Source: Clostridia bacterium (GTDB lineage Bacteria; Bacillota; Clostridia; Christensenellales; Aristaeellaceae). Taken from it: a DNA stretch of 32,713 nucleotides. A model generated the notes under the pieces. That model saw only the letters and a list, made by a program, of their open reading frames with translations, searched no databases and was not told the origin of the DNA. The position numbers and the translations under genes are program-made. The DNA lies in contig JAFYFC010000035.1 of assembly GCA_017543905.1 (NCBI GenBank), forward strand, positions 1 to 32,713, given 5' to 3'. Position 1 is the stretch's first letter. Each line of letters begins with the position of its first letter. This document shows, piece after piece, positions 1-8,224 of the stretch.

Positions 1-318
1 CACCACCACCATCACCATCACGCCGACGGAGAACACGACGCGGACGAAATCTTCGACAACATCGGTATCGAGACGGCGGCAAGGGTGGACTTCGACGCGC
101 TCAGAAGCGCGCTTGACAAGCTTGAGGACGCTGAGAAATACGGAAACGTGCTGCGCGCGAAGGGCATCATGCCCACCGCGGACGGCAAATGGATACATTT
201 CGACTATACCCCCGGCGAAGCGGAGATTCGCGAGGGCAGCGCGGATTATACGGGACGCCTGTGCGTGATAGGCGTAGGCCTCAAGGAAGACGCGATAAAG
301 GAACTGCTCGGACTGTGA
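1..318 (+). CDS. CobW/COG0523 (G3E) GTPase, C-terminal fragment cut by window edge
   Basis: The reading frame is open from the first base and ends with TGA at 316-318, so only about the last 105 residues are present. It begins with seven consecutive His codons, followed by an Asp/Glu/His-rich stretch and a compact C-terminal domain containing the segments DGKWIHFDYTPGEAEIRE and GRLCVIGVGLKEDAIKELL. A His-rich linker before a CobW C-terminal domain is typical of COG0523 metallochaperone GTPases (YciC, ZNG1, CobW, YjiA), which use GTP to deliver zinc, cobalt or other metals to client proteins. The P-loop half lies upstream of the window, so nucleotide binding cannot be checked. GTG at 85 is an internal codon, not the true start. 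The next gene, a related GTPase, starts 7 bases after the stop, so the two are probably cotranscribed. The transported metal is unknown. Confidence 0.8.
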   Translation, partial: HHHHHHHADGEHDADEIFDNIGIETAARVDFDALRSALDKLEDAEKYGNVLRAKGIMPTADGKWIHFDYTPGEAEIREGSADYTGRLCVIGVGLKEDAIKELLGL

Positions 319-325
319 GGTAATT

Positions 326-1288
326 ATGTCTCAGCAATTTGATTACAAAACGCCGATTTACCTCATAACAGGGTTTCTTGAAAGCGGCAAAACCAGCCTG
401 ATAAAGAGCATGCTCGAGGACGAAAGCTTTTCAAGCGGCGAGCGCACGCTGATTATCCAGTGCGAAGAGGGCATAGAGGAGCTTGACAAGGCGCTGCTGC
501 GCAAGGCGAACGCCGTGCTTGAGACGGTGGACGATTTCGCCGATCTCACGCCCAACAATCTTGCCAACATGGACAACCGCTATATTCCGGAGCGCGTTAT
601 TATAGAATACAACAGCGTTTGGGGCATAGATAACCTGTTCAAAATCAAAAAGCCCGCCGAATGGGAGCTCGCCCAGATGGTCACGATGATAGACGCGACC
701 ACGTTCGATTCGTATATGACAAATATGCGCCAGCTTATGAGCGAAGCCCCCAAGCTTGCAGACCTCGTCATATTCAACCGTTGCACCGAGCAGACCGAAA
801 AAAGCCGTTTCCGCCGCATGATCAAGGCGATGAACAACAGCTGCAATCTGCTGTTTGAAAACACGGACGGCAGCGCGGACGACGGCGTGGGGGAGGAAGA
901 CCTGCCTTACGATGTGAACGCGGACGTAATCGACATAAAGGACGAGGACTTCGGCGTCTGGTACATAGACTGCATGGAGCATCCCGCGCGCTACGACGGC
1001 AAAAAGGTGCGCATCACCGTGCAGGCGTTCAAAGTGAACGATCTGCCGAAGCGTTCGTATCTTGCCGGCAGGTATGCTATGACCTGCTGCGCCGCAGACG
1101 TAGGCGGCATCGGCTTTATCTGCCGTTATCTTAAAAAGCGGCCGGTAGAGGACAGCTGGGTAAAGCTCGTCGCCGTATGCCGCGCGGAATACAGCCCCGT
1201 GCACGGCAGAGACGCGATCGTGCTCGACGAGGTCGAATGCGAGAGCACGGACAAGCCTGCAGACGAGCTGGTATACTTTAACAGATAA
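326..1288 (+). CDS. G3E-like GTPase fused to a YcgQ/TIGR03943 (DUF1980)-type C-terminal domain
   Basis: A 320-residue protein whose N-terminal half is a CobW-like P-loop domain: Walker A GFLESGKTS at residues 16-24, a strand with an acidic residue (VIIEYNSVWG, 91-100), and a base-recognition motif reduced to NRCTEQ (151-156). The CxCC metal motif expected just after the P-loop region in metallochaperone members is absent; the equivalent region reads IIQCEEGIEELD. The C-terminal part (about 205-305) resembles the end of YcgQ/TIGR03943 proteins, with the marker YAMTCCAADVGGIGFICRY at 250-268. YcgQ is known as the partner of a YcgR-type permease that is often encoded beside CobW proteins, so this looks like a fusion of two partners. 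The start ATG at 326 follows GAGGTAATT. A strong terminator follows, so the gene probably ends its operon. A role in metal or permease-linked homeostasis is inferred. Confidence 0.75.
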   Translation: MSQQFDYKTPIYLITGFLESGKTSLIKSMLEDESFSSGERTLIIQCEEGIEELDKALLRKANAVLETVDDFADLTPNNLANMDNRYIPERVIIEYNSVWGIDNLFKIKKPAEWELAQMVTMIDATTFDSYMTNMRQLMSEAPKLADLVIFNRCTEQTEKSRFRRMIKAMNNSCNLLFENTDGSADDGVGEEDLPYDVNADVIDIKDEDFGVWYIDCMEHPARYDGKKVRITVQAFKVNDLPKRSYLAGRYAMTCCAADVGGIGFICRYLKKRPVEDSWVKLVAVCRAEYSPVHGRDAIVLDEVECESTDKPADELVYFNR

Positions 1289-1332
1289 TCGTTTTAACAA
1301 GCGTAACGCGAAAAGCAAATAATGCTCATGCA

Positions 1333-1365
1333 CGTCCGGAACCGACACGGTTCCGGACGGCTTTT
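1333..1365 (+). terminator. Rho-independent terminator after the GTPase pair
   Basis: A perfect 12-bp stem (1333-1344 pairs with 1348-1359) closes a 3-base loop and is followed by GCTTTTA. It lies 45 bases past the stop of the GTPase-DUF1980 fusion and before the next promoter. Confidence 0.85.
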
Positions 1366-1471
1366 ATACCGGAAGCTCGGCGAATGCGACGTGCCGGAGC
1401 GCGCCCAGCTAAGAATTGCCCCGACGAGTCTTCAGCTTTCGTTTTAGTGTATGCTTTATACTAGGTTTTTC

Positions 1472-1501
1472 TTGACATCCGATGCGCTCCGGTGTTAAGA
1501 T
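1472..1501 (+). promoter_or_regulatory. Sigma-A type promoter for the LRR surface protein
   Basis: A perfect -35 box TTGACA (1472-1477) is followed after 18 bases by TAAGAT (1496-1501). The start codon at 1558 is preceded by AAGGAG at about 1543-1548. The rest of the 269-base gap from 1289 to 1557 holds the terminator at 1333-1365 and no other recognisable element. Confidence 0.65.
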
Positions 1502-1557
1502 ATACGCACGACGTTTCGATTATTAAGAATAATTACAGTTAAAAGGAGCCGGGATAT

Positions 1558-4500
1558 ATGAAAAGAGCTTTGCTTGCGTTGATGACGATTCTTGCGCTCG
1601 CCATAATGCTGAGCGCCGCTTCCGCGGACGGGCAGCACAACCCCCGCTGGCAGCATGTGCGCGACGCTTTAAACTGGTCGCAGCCAAACGACGCGCCCTC
1701 CACACGGGGCGGCGTGTCGGTAAGCCTTGAATGCGTGAGCGAGCCGACGCTTGACGATCCCGGCGAATTCAGAGCTGCGATCTCCGGCGGCGATCCCGCC
1801 GACTACGTGGTGGAATTCTGCATACAGGACGAAGGTCGCGATCCGTTCGGCTATCTCTATTTCGGCGGAGCGAGCGCAAATCTTACCTTCAACAGCGTGC
1901 AGCTCTGCTCGACAGGTGATTACAGCGTGCTGGTTTACCTTTTAAACGCGGACGATCCCAATACGATCCTGAGCGTCGATTATTACGATTTCACGCTTAC
2001 CGGTCCGGAAAGCGCATCCTTGGAATACAAAGCAGCGCAGATCGTGGCCGAGTGCCGGGGCGCGGACGACTGGCACACCGCATTAAACCTGCACGACTGG
2101 CTTACGCACAACGCGTATTATGACCTGAATTACGAGTATTACGGCGCAGACATAATGCTGCGCGGCTACGGCGTGTGCGATTCCTATTCCAAGGCGTATA
2201 AAATGCTGTGCCTCGCGGCGGGCATCACCAACGACAGGATCATCAGCGACCAGCTTAATCACGCATGGAACGCAATAACACTTGACGGCAAGTGGTATCA
2301 GGTGGACGTTACCTGGGACGATCCTGCCGGAGATGCCGTTGCGGTCAGCGGCTGGGAGGGCTACGACTATTTCTGCCTGAATGACGTGCTGATGAGCCTG
2401 GATCACAATTGTACGGACGCGACGTTTACCCCGGGCTGCACGTCATTGGATGCCAACTACTACATTCATGAGAACATGTGGCAGAGATACGGCGTCGCTT
2501 TCATAACGGACGAGAACGGCAGCTGGATACTCAACGACGACGGCGGCTGGGAGCACGACATAATCGCGTGTTTTGCAGAAGCGATATATAACGGCGAGAC
2601 GGAAGTGACGCTTTCATGGGACGGCTACCATAACCCGGACGATGGATACTGGTACGGGATAGGCGACAAGGAGTTTATCCTATTTGCCTACGGGCTTGAA
2701 AGTCTCGAGTGGTCAACCGGCGACAGCAGTGTGAGCGTACGGGCGATGCACGAGCTGGGTACGAAGAACGTGACGCTCAGAGTTGTGGACATGGGCCAAA
2801 TAATTGCGGAAGGCCAGTGCGGCGATGACGTGACCTATACGCTGACTGACAACGGCGTACTGACCGTCAGCGGTACGGGAGACATGTGGGATTTCAACAG
2901 TACTACTGTGCCATGGGTTGACTTGCGGAATGATATTATTAGTGTTGTGATCTCGGACGGGGTTAGCAGTATAGGATTCGAAGCTTTTCTTGAGTGCCGA
3001 CAGCTGTCGGATGTCAATCTTTCAGACAGCGTTGCCTATATTGGCACAAACGCATTTGGCGGATGTGAAAGGCTGTTTTCCATAGAGATTCCAACGAGCG
3101 TTACTGAAATCGGAGAATTAGCCTTTCAATGTACTGGCCTTACGAGCATCGTCATCCCTAATAGTGTTACAGTGATGGGGAGATCTGTATTCAGGTATTG
3201 CGTTGATTTGGAAAGCGTTGTTTTGCCGGACAATTTAACGGAAATTGCTCCTTATATGTTTGATCATTGCGAGAGCTTGGTTGGCATCGACATCTCGGAT
3301 GAAGTCTTAAGAATCGGACACCATGCCTTTCAGTATTGTGCAGGCCTGCAAACGTTTACGATCCCGCAAAATACCTCTTACATAGGAGCTGGAGCGTTTG
3401 CCGGCTGTACCGGTATATCGGAATTTCTGGTGGTGTCAGAAAACGACTATTTTACGTCTGTTGACGGCGTTCTTTTCACTAACAATCTATTGGAACTGAT
3501 CATGTATCCTGCGGGACGGGCGAATACTGCATATTCGGTACCTGAGACTGTCGTAGAAATTGACAACAGCGCGTTTGCAGGTTGCAGCCATCTGGAAACA
3601 GTGGTTGTACCGGAAGGGGTAGTATATCTTGGTAACAACACATTCGAGGGGTGCTCCGATTTATCGAGTGTTATACTTCCCGATAGTTTAAGTTCTCTTC
3701 CCTGGAATACTTTCATGGGCTGCACGAAGCTTGAAAGTGTGGTTCTGCCGAGCGGTCTTACCGAAATCCCTCCGCACACTTTCGACGGATGCAACTGCCT
3801 GACTGATTTCGCGATTCCCGATTCTGTGACCAGCATTGGAACTTGTGCATTCGTTGATTGCAGTAATCTGACAAGTATCGTCATACCCGATGGCGTGACT
3901 GCTATCGAAGGCTGGACTTTCGTCAGATGTTCCAGCCTGACCAGCATATTGATCCCGGATACTGTAACCAGCATAGGCGAATTGGCGTTTGCAGATTGTT
4001 CAAGCTTGCCGGAAATCATAATTCCGGAAAACGTGACCAGTATCGGAGACTCGGCTTTCCTGAGATGTGAAGCACTGACAAGCATACGAATTCCTGCAGC
4101 AGTTACATTCATCGGGAGACAGGCATTCTTAAGCTGTAATGGACTCAGGAAGATACTCGTAGACGACAGCAATACAGCTTATACAGATATCGATGGGGTG
4201 CTGTTTGATAAAGCTGTCACTTATCTCCACTCTTTCCCTGCGGGCAAAGGAGGAGTATACACTATACCGGAGGGCATAACGAGCATCCCGAATAACGCTT
4301 TTTATCAGTGTATGAATCTGACGGGGGTTATCATTCCGAATGGTGTTACAACTATTGAAGCAGATGCTTTCTTTAATGCCGGTCTTACGGAAGTATATAT
4401 TCCACGTACTGTATCCGGTATACAGAGCAATGCTTTTCTATTGTCATTCGTTCAGAATGTTTATTACGAAGGTTCTGAAGCACAGTGGAATACGATTGAT

Positions 4501-4791
4501 ATCGCCGAAGGGAATGCAGAGCTAATCAAGGCAGTGAAGTATTACAATGTTCCCCGTGCCGAATTCTTTCTTCCGGCAAGTCTCACTTCTATCGGCAGCC
4601 GGGCGTTCACTGGCATCGCCGCCGAGGCGGTGGCTATTCCGCGGAGCGTCACGTCGATAGCTGCCGACGCGTTTGACGCAAGCTCGATAAGCGCAATCTA
4701 CGGTTTCGCGGGCAGTGCAGCCGAAGCGTTCGCAAATGCGCACGAAATCGTGTTTATAATGATCGACGACAGTTGGTTTGCGGGCCGCTGA
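1558..4791 (+). CDS. Secreted transglutaminase-like, BspA-type leucine-rich-repeat protein
   Basis: A 1077-residue exported protein. Residues 1-24 form a signal peptide (KR, then a hydrophobic run, then ASADG as the likely cleavage region). Residues about 150-260 carry a transglutaminase-like/cysteine-protease fold core with the triad Cys207 ([11 protein letters not shown]), His235 (NHAWNAI) and Asp250 ([10 protein letters not shown]). A BspA-type entry motif ([20 protein letters not shown], 420-439) leads into about 20 leucine-rich repeats of roughly 23 residues (LRR_5 type, core SIGxxAFxxCxxLxxIxIP) to a cap near 1060. No LPxTG motif, transmembrane anchor or S-layer repeats are seen at the C-terminus, which ends in DDSWFAGR. 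BspA-family LRR proteins of gut and oral bacteria commonly bind host or bacterial surfaces; the substrate of the TG domain is unknown. The LRR part has much lower GC than the N-terminal part. The promoter at 1472 and SD AAGGAG support the start. Confidence 0.9.
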   Translation: MKRALLALMTILALAIMLSAASADGQHNPRWQHVRDALNWSQPNDAPSTRGGVSVSLECVSEPTLDDPGEFRAAISGGDPADYVVEFCIQDEGRDPFGYLYFGGASANLTFNSVQLCSTGDYSVLVYLLNADDPNTILSVDYYDFTLTGPESASLEYKAAQIVAECRGADDWHTALNLHDWLTHNAYYDLNYEYYGADIMLRGYGVCDSYSKAYKMLCLAAGITNDRIISDQLNHAWNAITLDGKWYQVDVTWDDPAGDAVAVSGWEGYDYFCLNDVLMSLDHNCTDATFTPGCTSLDANYYIHENMWQRYGVAFITDENGSWILNDDGGWEHDIIACFAEAIYNGETEVTLSWDGYHNPDDGYWYGIGDKEFILFAYGLESLEWSTGDSSVSVRAMHELGTKNVTLRVVDMGQIIAEGQCGDDVTYTLTDNGVLTVSGTGDMWDFNSTTVPWVDLRNDIISVVISDGVSSIGFEAFLECRQLSDVNLSDSVAYIGTNAFGGCERLFSIEIPTSVTEIGELAFQCTGLTSIVIPNSVTVMGRSVFRYCVDLESVVLPDNLTEIAPYMFDHCESLVGIDISDEVLRIGHHAFQYCAGLQTFTIPQNTSYIGAGAFAGCTGISEFLVVSENDYFTSVDGVLFTNNLLELIMYPAGRANTAYSVPETVVEIDNSAFAGCSHLETVVVPEGVVYLGNNTFEGCSDLSSVILPDSLSSLPWNTFMGCTKLESVVLPSGLTEIPPHTFDGCNCLTDFAIPDSVTSIGTCAFVDCSNLTSIVIPDGVTAIEGWTFVRCSSLTSILIPDTVTSIGELAFADCSSLPEIIIPENVTSIGDSAFLRCEALTSIRIPAAVTFIGRQAFLSCNGLRKILVDDSNTAYTDIDGVLFDKAVTYLHSFPAGKGGVYTIPEGITSIPNNAFYQCMNLTGVIIPNGVTTIEADAFFNAGLTEVYIPRTVSGIQSNAFLLSFVQNVYYEGSEAQWNTIDIAEGNAELIKAVKYYNVPRAEFFLPASLTSIGSRAFTGIAAEAVAIPRSVTSIAADAFDASSISAIYGFAGSAAEAFANAHEIVFIMIDDSWFAGR
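2935..4740 (+). repeat. Tandem LRR_5 (BspA-type) coding repeat array
   Basis: About 20 imperfect protein repeats of about 69 bases each, with two longer insertions at about 3421-3540 and 4141-4260 that share the pattern of a short strand, DGVLF and FPAG/YPAG. The repeats are conserved at protein level (SIG, AF, C, L, IxIP) but diverged at DNA level. GC falls to about 43-48 percent in sampled 60-base lines here, against well above 60 percent in sampled lines of the flanking sequence. Confidence 0.85.
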
Positions 4792-4820
4792 GTATCTGCT
4801 GTATCAGGATAGAAGCTGTT

Positions 4821-5570
4821 ATGAATTTTCTGTTTTGTGTTCATCCCACGCGCAGCGAAGCGGCGCAGCTCCATTCGGAGCTTGCGCAGCATATCGCTTT
4901 GCACGGCGGGCGCGAGGTCTCAAATGCCGCGGACGCGGATTTCATCGTGGCTATCGGCGGCGACGGCACGGTGGTTTCCGCGTTCAGAAAGCGCAATCTG
5001 CCGATAATAGGCATAAACGCGGGTACGCTGGGCTATCTCACGCGGGTGGAGCCGAAGGACGCCGCAGCCGCGCTTACGGACGTGCTGTCGGGCAACTATA
5101 CGCTCGAACGCCGCATGACGCTTTCCTGCGGGATACGGGGCGGCCAGAAGGTGACCGCGCTGAACGAAGCTGCACTGCTTAAAAGCGACGCGGGCGTGAT
5201 CCGTTTCACTGTCACGGTGGACGGCGTGGAGCTTATGCGCTACACAGCGGACGGCTGCATCTGCGCTACGCCGACCGGCTCCACCGGCTATTCGCTCTCT
5301 GCGGGCGGACCGATAGTCGATCCCGCAAGCGAAATGATAATACTCACGCCGCTTGCGCCGCACACGCTGGTCAACCGTCCGATAGTGCTCTCTCCGGACA
5401 GCCGCGTTACCCTTGTAAGCGAAAACGACGCGATCATCAGCACAGACGGCAGCTCCTGCTCTCTGCCGGCGGGTGCGGCGTACGAGATCTGCCGTTCGGG
5501 TGAATACATGAAATTTGTCACCTTCGGCAAGGAAAGCTTTATAACCAGACTCAGGAAAAAACTCGCCTGA
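4821..5570 (+). CDS. nadK: NAD kinase
   Basis: A 249-residue ATP-NAD kinase that phosphorylates NAD to NADP in the cytoplasm and sets the NADP(H) pool. Diagnostic motifs are GGDGT at residues 46-50, NE at 115-116 within TALNEAAL, and [15 protein letters not shown] at 150-164, all in normal family order; the length is near that of other short bacterial NadK proteins. I start it at ATG 4821 ([10 protein letters not shown]) because family homology begins there; the upstream in-frame ATG at 4773 lies inside the end of the LRR gene. The SD is weak (AGGA at about 4807). In many Clostridia nadK lies between tlyA and argR, a place that is empty here (26738-26807). It now sits 29 bases after an unrelated surface protein gene, without an obvious promoter of its own. 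Confidence 0.95.
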   Translation: MNFLFCVHPTRSEAAQLHSELAQHIALHGGREVSNAADADFIVAIGGDGTVVSAFRKRNLPIIGINAGTLGYLTRVEPKDAAAALTDVLSGNYTLERRMTLSCGIRGGQKVTALNEAALLKSDAGVIRFTVTVDGVELMRYTADGCICATPTGSTGYSLSAGGPIVDPASEMIILTPLAPHTLVNRPIVLSPDSRVTLVSENDAIISTDGSSCSLPAGAAYEICRSGEYMKFVTFGKESFITRLRKKLA

Positions 5571-5620
5571 CGGACAAGCTCAGCATACACGCCGAATTCG
5601 ATGCTTTGGAGGAGAGAGAT

Positions 5621-6610
5621 ATGGCAAACGTTCGGATAAATACCCATCCTGAGGCGCAGTGGTTCCCGCGCGCGGGGTTGGGGCTGTTCATCCACTGGGG
5701 CATAAGCTCCGTGGACGGCTATCTCGACCTTTCTTGGGGCATGATGAAGGATTTCAAGTATTCGCCGCGCGTGTGTCCGCCGGAGGAGTACTTCGCGCTC
5801 GCGAAAAGATTCAATCCGGGACGTTACGATGCGCGCAAATGGATAAAGGCTGCCGCAGACGCGGGCTGCCGCTACGCAGTGCTGACCACCCGACATCACG
5901 ACTCGTTCGCGCTGTGGCCCAGCCGCTACGGCGATTTCAACACCCGCACGTATATGGACGGGCGCGATCTTCTGCAGCCCTATGTCGACGCCTGCCGCGA
6001 ATACGGGCTCAAGGTCGGCTTTTACTATTCTCCGCCTGATTTCAGAACGACCTTCGAGTATAAAAGGTACGGCGGCTGGTATCCGGAGCACGACGAAACG
6101 CCTCCCAAGGAGCTGACGGATTACGAGCACGCGATAGTGCGCGGTCAGGTGCGCGAGCTGCTGACCCGCTACGGCAGAATAGACCTGCTCTGGTTTGACG
6201 GTCAGTGGCGCCATATAATAAACGAGGACGACATCCGCGCGCTGCAGCCGTGGCTCGTGATAGGCCGCGGTGAGGATACCGATTTCGCTACGACTGAATG
6301 CCGCATACCCACCGAAGAGGAATACGCAGAAAAATTCACCGGGAACTGGTGGGAGTTCTGCGGTGAATTGAATTGCTGCTGGGGCTATACCAGACGCGAC
6401 GAATACACGGTGAAATCGCTTGAAACGCTCGTGAACTGGTTTACGAACGTGCGCGCGCACGGCGGCAATTTCCTGATAAACATAGGGCCTGATTCGGAAG
6501 GCGATTTCACGCCCATCGAATACGAGCGCCTTGCGCAGCTTGGCGAATACGTGAAGGCGCATCCGGAGCTGATGCCCGAAAAGGCGGGTTATTTCGGCGC
6601 GGGAGCATAG
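5621..6610 (+). CDS. GH29 alpha-L-fucosidase, catalytic domain only
   Basis: A 329-residue glycoside hydrolase family 29 protein expected to release L-fucose from fucosylated glycans by a retaining mechanism. Family marks are GLFIHWG (residues 21-27), TTRHHDSFALW (89-99), VGFYYSPPD (132-140), the nucleophile region RIDLLWFDGQW with Asp193, and NFLINIGPDSEGDF (283-296). There is no signal peptide, so it should act in the cytoplasm on imported oligosaccharides. The protein stops right after the TIM-barrel, lacking the C-terminal beta-sandwich of longer GH29 enzymes of about 450 residues. ATG 5621 is chosen because GGAGGAG lies at 5608-5614; an in-frame TTG at 5606 overlaps that SD. The preceding nadK stop is 50 bases away. 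The downstream neighbour is convergent, with only 13 bases between stop codons and no clear terminator. No fucose transporter or pathway genes are adjacent. Confidence 0.9.
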   Translation: MANVRINTHPEAQWFPRAGLGLFIHWGISSVDGYLDLSWGMMKDFKYSPRVCPPEEYFALAKRFNPGRYDARKWIKAAADAGCRYAVLTTRHHDSFALWPSRYGDFNTRTYMDGRDLLQPYVDACREYGLKVGFYYSPPDFRTTFEYKRYGGWYPEHDETPPKELTDYEHAIVRGQVRELLTRYGRIDLLWFDGQWRHIINEDDIRALQPWLVIGRGEDTDFATTECRIPTEEEYAEKFTGNWWEFCGELNCCWGYTRRDEYTVKSLETLVNWFTNVRAHGGNFLINIGPDSEGDFTPIEYERLAQLGEYVKAHPELMPEKAGYFGAGA

Positions 6611-6623
6611 AAGTGTATTCGCC

Positions 6624-6968
6624 TCACATATCCTTGGTCACGATAAGGTCCGCGCCGCTGCTTAGTATATTTGATATGACCACGTCTCCGCGTTTTACGG
6701 GAGAAGTCAGGGTGACGCCGTTTAACTCCTTCATGGCGTTAAACAGATCGCCCTTTTTAATTGCCGCGCTCGTTCTGACCGGGCAGCGGCGGTATGCCGC
6801 GCCGTTTATTTTTACGGTGCTCGTCAGCACGCGGCGCGGATCCTTTATTTCGTTCCGGCCGTATTGCTCGCCTCTTGGGCACGAATTGCCGGTTACCGCA
6901 TAACCGTTCTCTTCGTCCACCTTCAAATGGCAGCCTCTCGGGCATACTATGCAGATAAGCTCCTTCAT
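6624..6968 (-). CDS. DUF1667 small cysteine-motif protein of the GlpA-like module
   Basis: A 114-residue protein with an N-terminal Cys set, CIVCPRGC (Cys6, Cys9, Cys13) plus Cys30 in GNSCPRGEQYG, matching the DUF1667 family, which is found next to GlpA-like and GlpB-like flavoproteins in anaerobic Firmicutes. The four cysteines could hold an iron-sulfur cluster (inference), making it a small electron-transfer or assembly partner of the dehydrogenase. The rest, including RRVLTSTVKINGA and GDVVISNILSSGADLIVT, is typical of the family and lacks transmembrane segments. Its start overlaps the stop of the preceding flavoprotein gene by 4 bases (ATGA at 6965-6968), with GAGGAGG a few bases upstream, so translation is coupled. 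It is the last gene of the minus-strand run. Confidence 0.85.
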   Translation of the reverse strand: MKELICIVCPRGCHLKVDEENGYAVTGNSCPRGEQYGRNEIKDPRRVLTSTVKINGAAYRRCPVRTSAAIKKGDLFNAMKELNGVTLTSPVKRGDVVISNILSSGADLIVTKDM

Positions 6969-8224
6969 GCCTGCGCCTCCTCGGTTGAAACGGTTATTTC
7001 GCCCTGCGCGTTTTTAAGCAGCGCTGCGGGCAGCATTATGTGCTCCATCTCGCCCGGAGCCATATGCTCGCGCCTGAAGCGCGCAAGCTCGGCTCCGCCT
7101 GAGCACAGTACGATCGCGGATTTTTGCATTATCCTGTTCACTCTGAAAAACACGTCCGCGCTTTTTTCGACGTTTCCGGGCCTTATATGCTGGGGCACGG
7201 TGTAGGTGACGCCGCTTCCGGCCTTTATTTCAAGCGCAGCTCCGCTTGCTTCGCCGTGCTTGACGTACTCGGCTGCGGCCTTGCCCGCGCGTTCGCTTTC
7301 GTCGGAAACATAATCCACCAAATCGTGCACGTGACATACGTTGCCGCACGCGAACACGCCGGGCAGAGAGGTTTCCATGTTCTCGTAGACGCGCGCGCCG
7401 TTCGTGCGCGGGTCGATCTCGATTCCCGCTTCACGCGTAAGCTCGTTTTCCGGTATCAGACCGACGGACAGCAGCAGAGTGTCGCATTCGAAATCCATTT
7501 CGGTGCCCTTGATCGGGTGGCGCTTTTCGTCCACTGCGCAGACCGTGACCCCGCATAAGCGGCCGTTCTGCGCGCGCACGTCAGTAACGGTATGGCTAAG
7601 ATACAGGGGAATGCCGAAATCGTTCAGGCATTGCGCGATATTGCGGCTGAGACCTCCCGAATACGGCATTACCTCGACGCACGCCAGCACCTTCGCGCCT
7701 TCGAGTGTGAGTCTGCGCGCCATGATAAGACCGATGTCGCCTGAGCCCAGTATTACCGCGCGCTGTCCGCACATGTAACCCTCAAGATTAAGATATCTTT
7801 GCGCAGTTCCCGCCGTGAATACGCCGGAGGGTCTGTCGCCGGGTATGCCTATCGCGCCGCGCGTGCGTTCGCGGCAGCCCATCGCAAGGATTATGCTGTC
7901 CGCTTCGTAAACGTTGTAGCCCTTGGCGGGAGATACGCATACGACCTTTTTGCCCGGCGTTATGCTCAGTACCATCGTGTCGGTAAGCAGCTCTATTTCG
8001 GTATCCCTGAGCATGTCTATGAATCTGCCCGCGTATTCGGGGCCGGAGAGCTCCTCCTTGAAGCGGTGCAGCCCGAAGCCGTTGTGTATGCACTGGTTAA
8101 GTATGCCGCCCGCTTCACGGTCGCGCTCTATAACAGCTATTCTTTTGAGCCCGTTTTTATGCGTGCTTATCGCTGCTGCGAGGCCCGCAGGACCTCCGCC
8201 TATCACTATAAGCTCGTATCTCAT
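6965..8224 (-). CDS. NAD(P)/FAD-dependent oxidoreductase, GlpB-like partner
   Basis: A 419-residue pyridine-nucleotide-disulfide-oxidoreductase-like flavoprotein. It has an FAD dinucleotide fold GGGPAGLAAA at residues 9-18, the motif GGILNQCIHNGFGLHRF (39-55) characteristic of this subgroup, MGCRERTRGAIGIPGDRPSG, and a second nucleotide fold ILGSGDIGLIMARR. Proteins of this type lie between a GlpA-like dehydrogenase and DUF1667 in Clostridia and are thought to pass electrons from the substrate flavin to NAD(P) or another carrier. The start is ATG at 8224 (MRYELIVIGGG), which overlaps the upstream stop as ATGA (8221-8224); an in-frame ATG 11 codons earlier lies inside the upstream gene. The 4-base overlaps on both sides indicate a tightly coupled three-gene unit. 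The electron acceptor is not determinable. Confidence 0.85.
   Translation of the reverse strand: MRYELIVIGGGPAGLAAAISTHKNGLKRIAVIERDREAGGILNQCIHNGFGLHRFKEELSGPEYAGRFIDMLRDTEIELLTDTMVLSITPGKKVVCVSPAKGYNVYEADSIILAMGCRERTRGAIGIPGDRPSGVFTAGTAQRYLNLEGYMCGQRAVILGSGDIGLIMARRLTLEGAKVLACVEVMPYSGGLSRNIAQCLNDFGIPLYLSHTVTDVRAQNGRLCGVTVCAVDEKRHPIKGTEMDFECDTLLLSVGLIPENELTREAGIEIDPRTNGARVYENMETSLPGVFACGNVCHVHDLVDYVSDESERAGKAAAEYVKHGEASGAALEIKAGSGVTYTVPQHIRPGNVEKSADVFFRVNRIMQKSAIVLCSGGAELARFRREHMAPGEMEHIMLPAALLKNAQGEITVSTEEAQA

Noticed and set aside
1..21. A run of seven His codons that looks like a cloning tag
   Set aside because: It is in frame with an acidic linker and a CobW C-terminal domain, and native COG0523 proteins have such His-rich linkers.
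431..1348. A 305-codon minus-strand frame opposite the GTPase-DUF1980 gene
   Set aside because: Shadow of the sense gene; it runs through the terminator stem and has no SD.
3447..4172. A 241-codon antisense frame in the LRR region
   Set aside because: Its regular pattern is the reverse reading of the LRR repeats.
2935..4740. Regularly spaced repeats suggestive of a CRISPR array
   Set aside because: The repeats are coding, diverged at DNA level, and have no constant unit separated by unique spacers; no cas genes are near.
5288..6562. A 424-codon minus-strand frame across nadK and the fucosidase gene
   Set aside because: Both sense frames carry clear enzyme motifs; the antisense product is Arg/Val-rich without family features.
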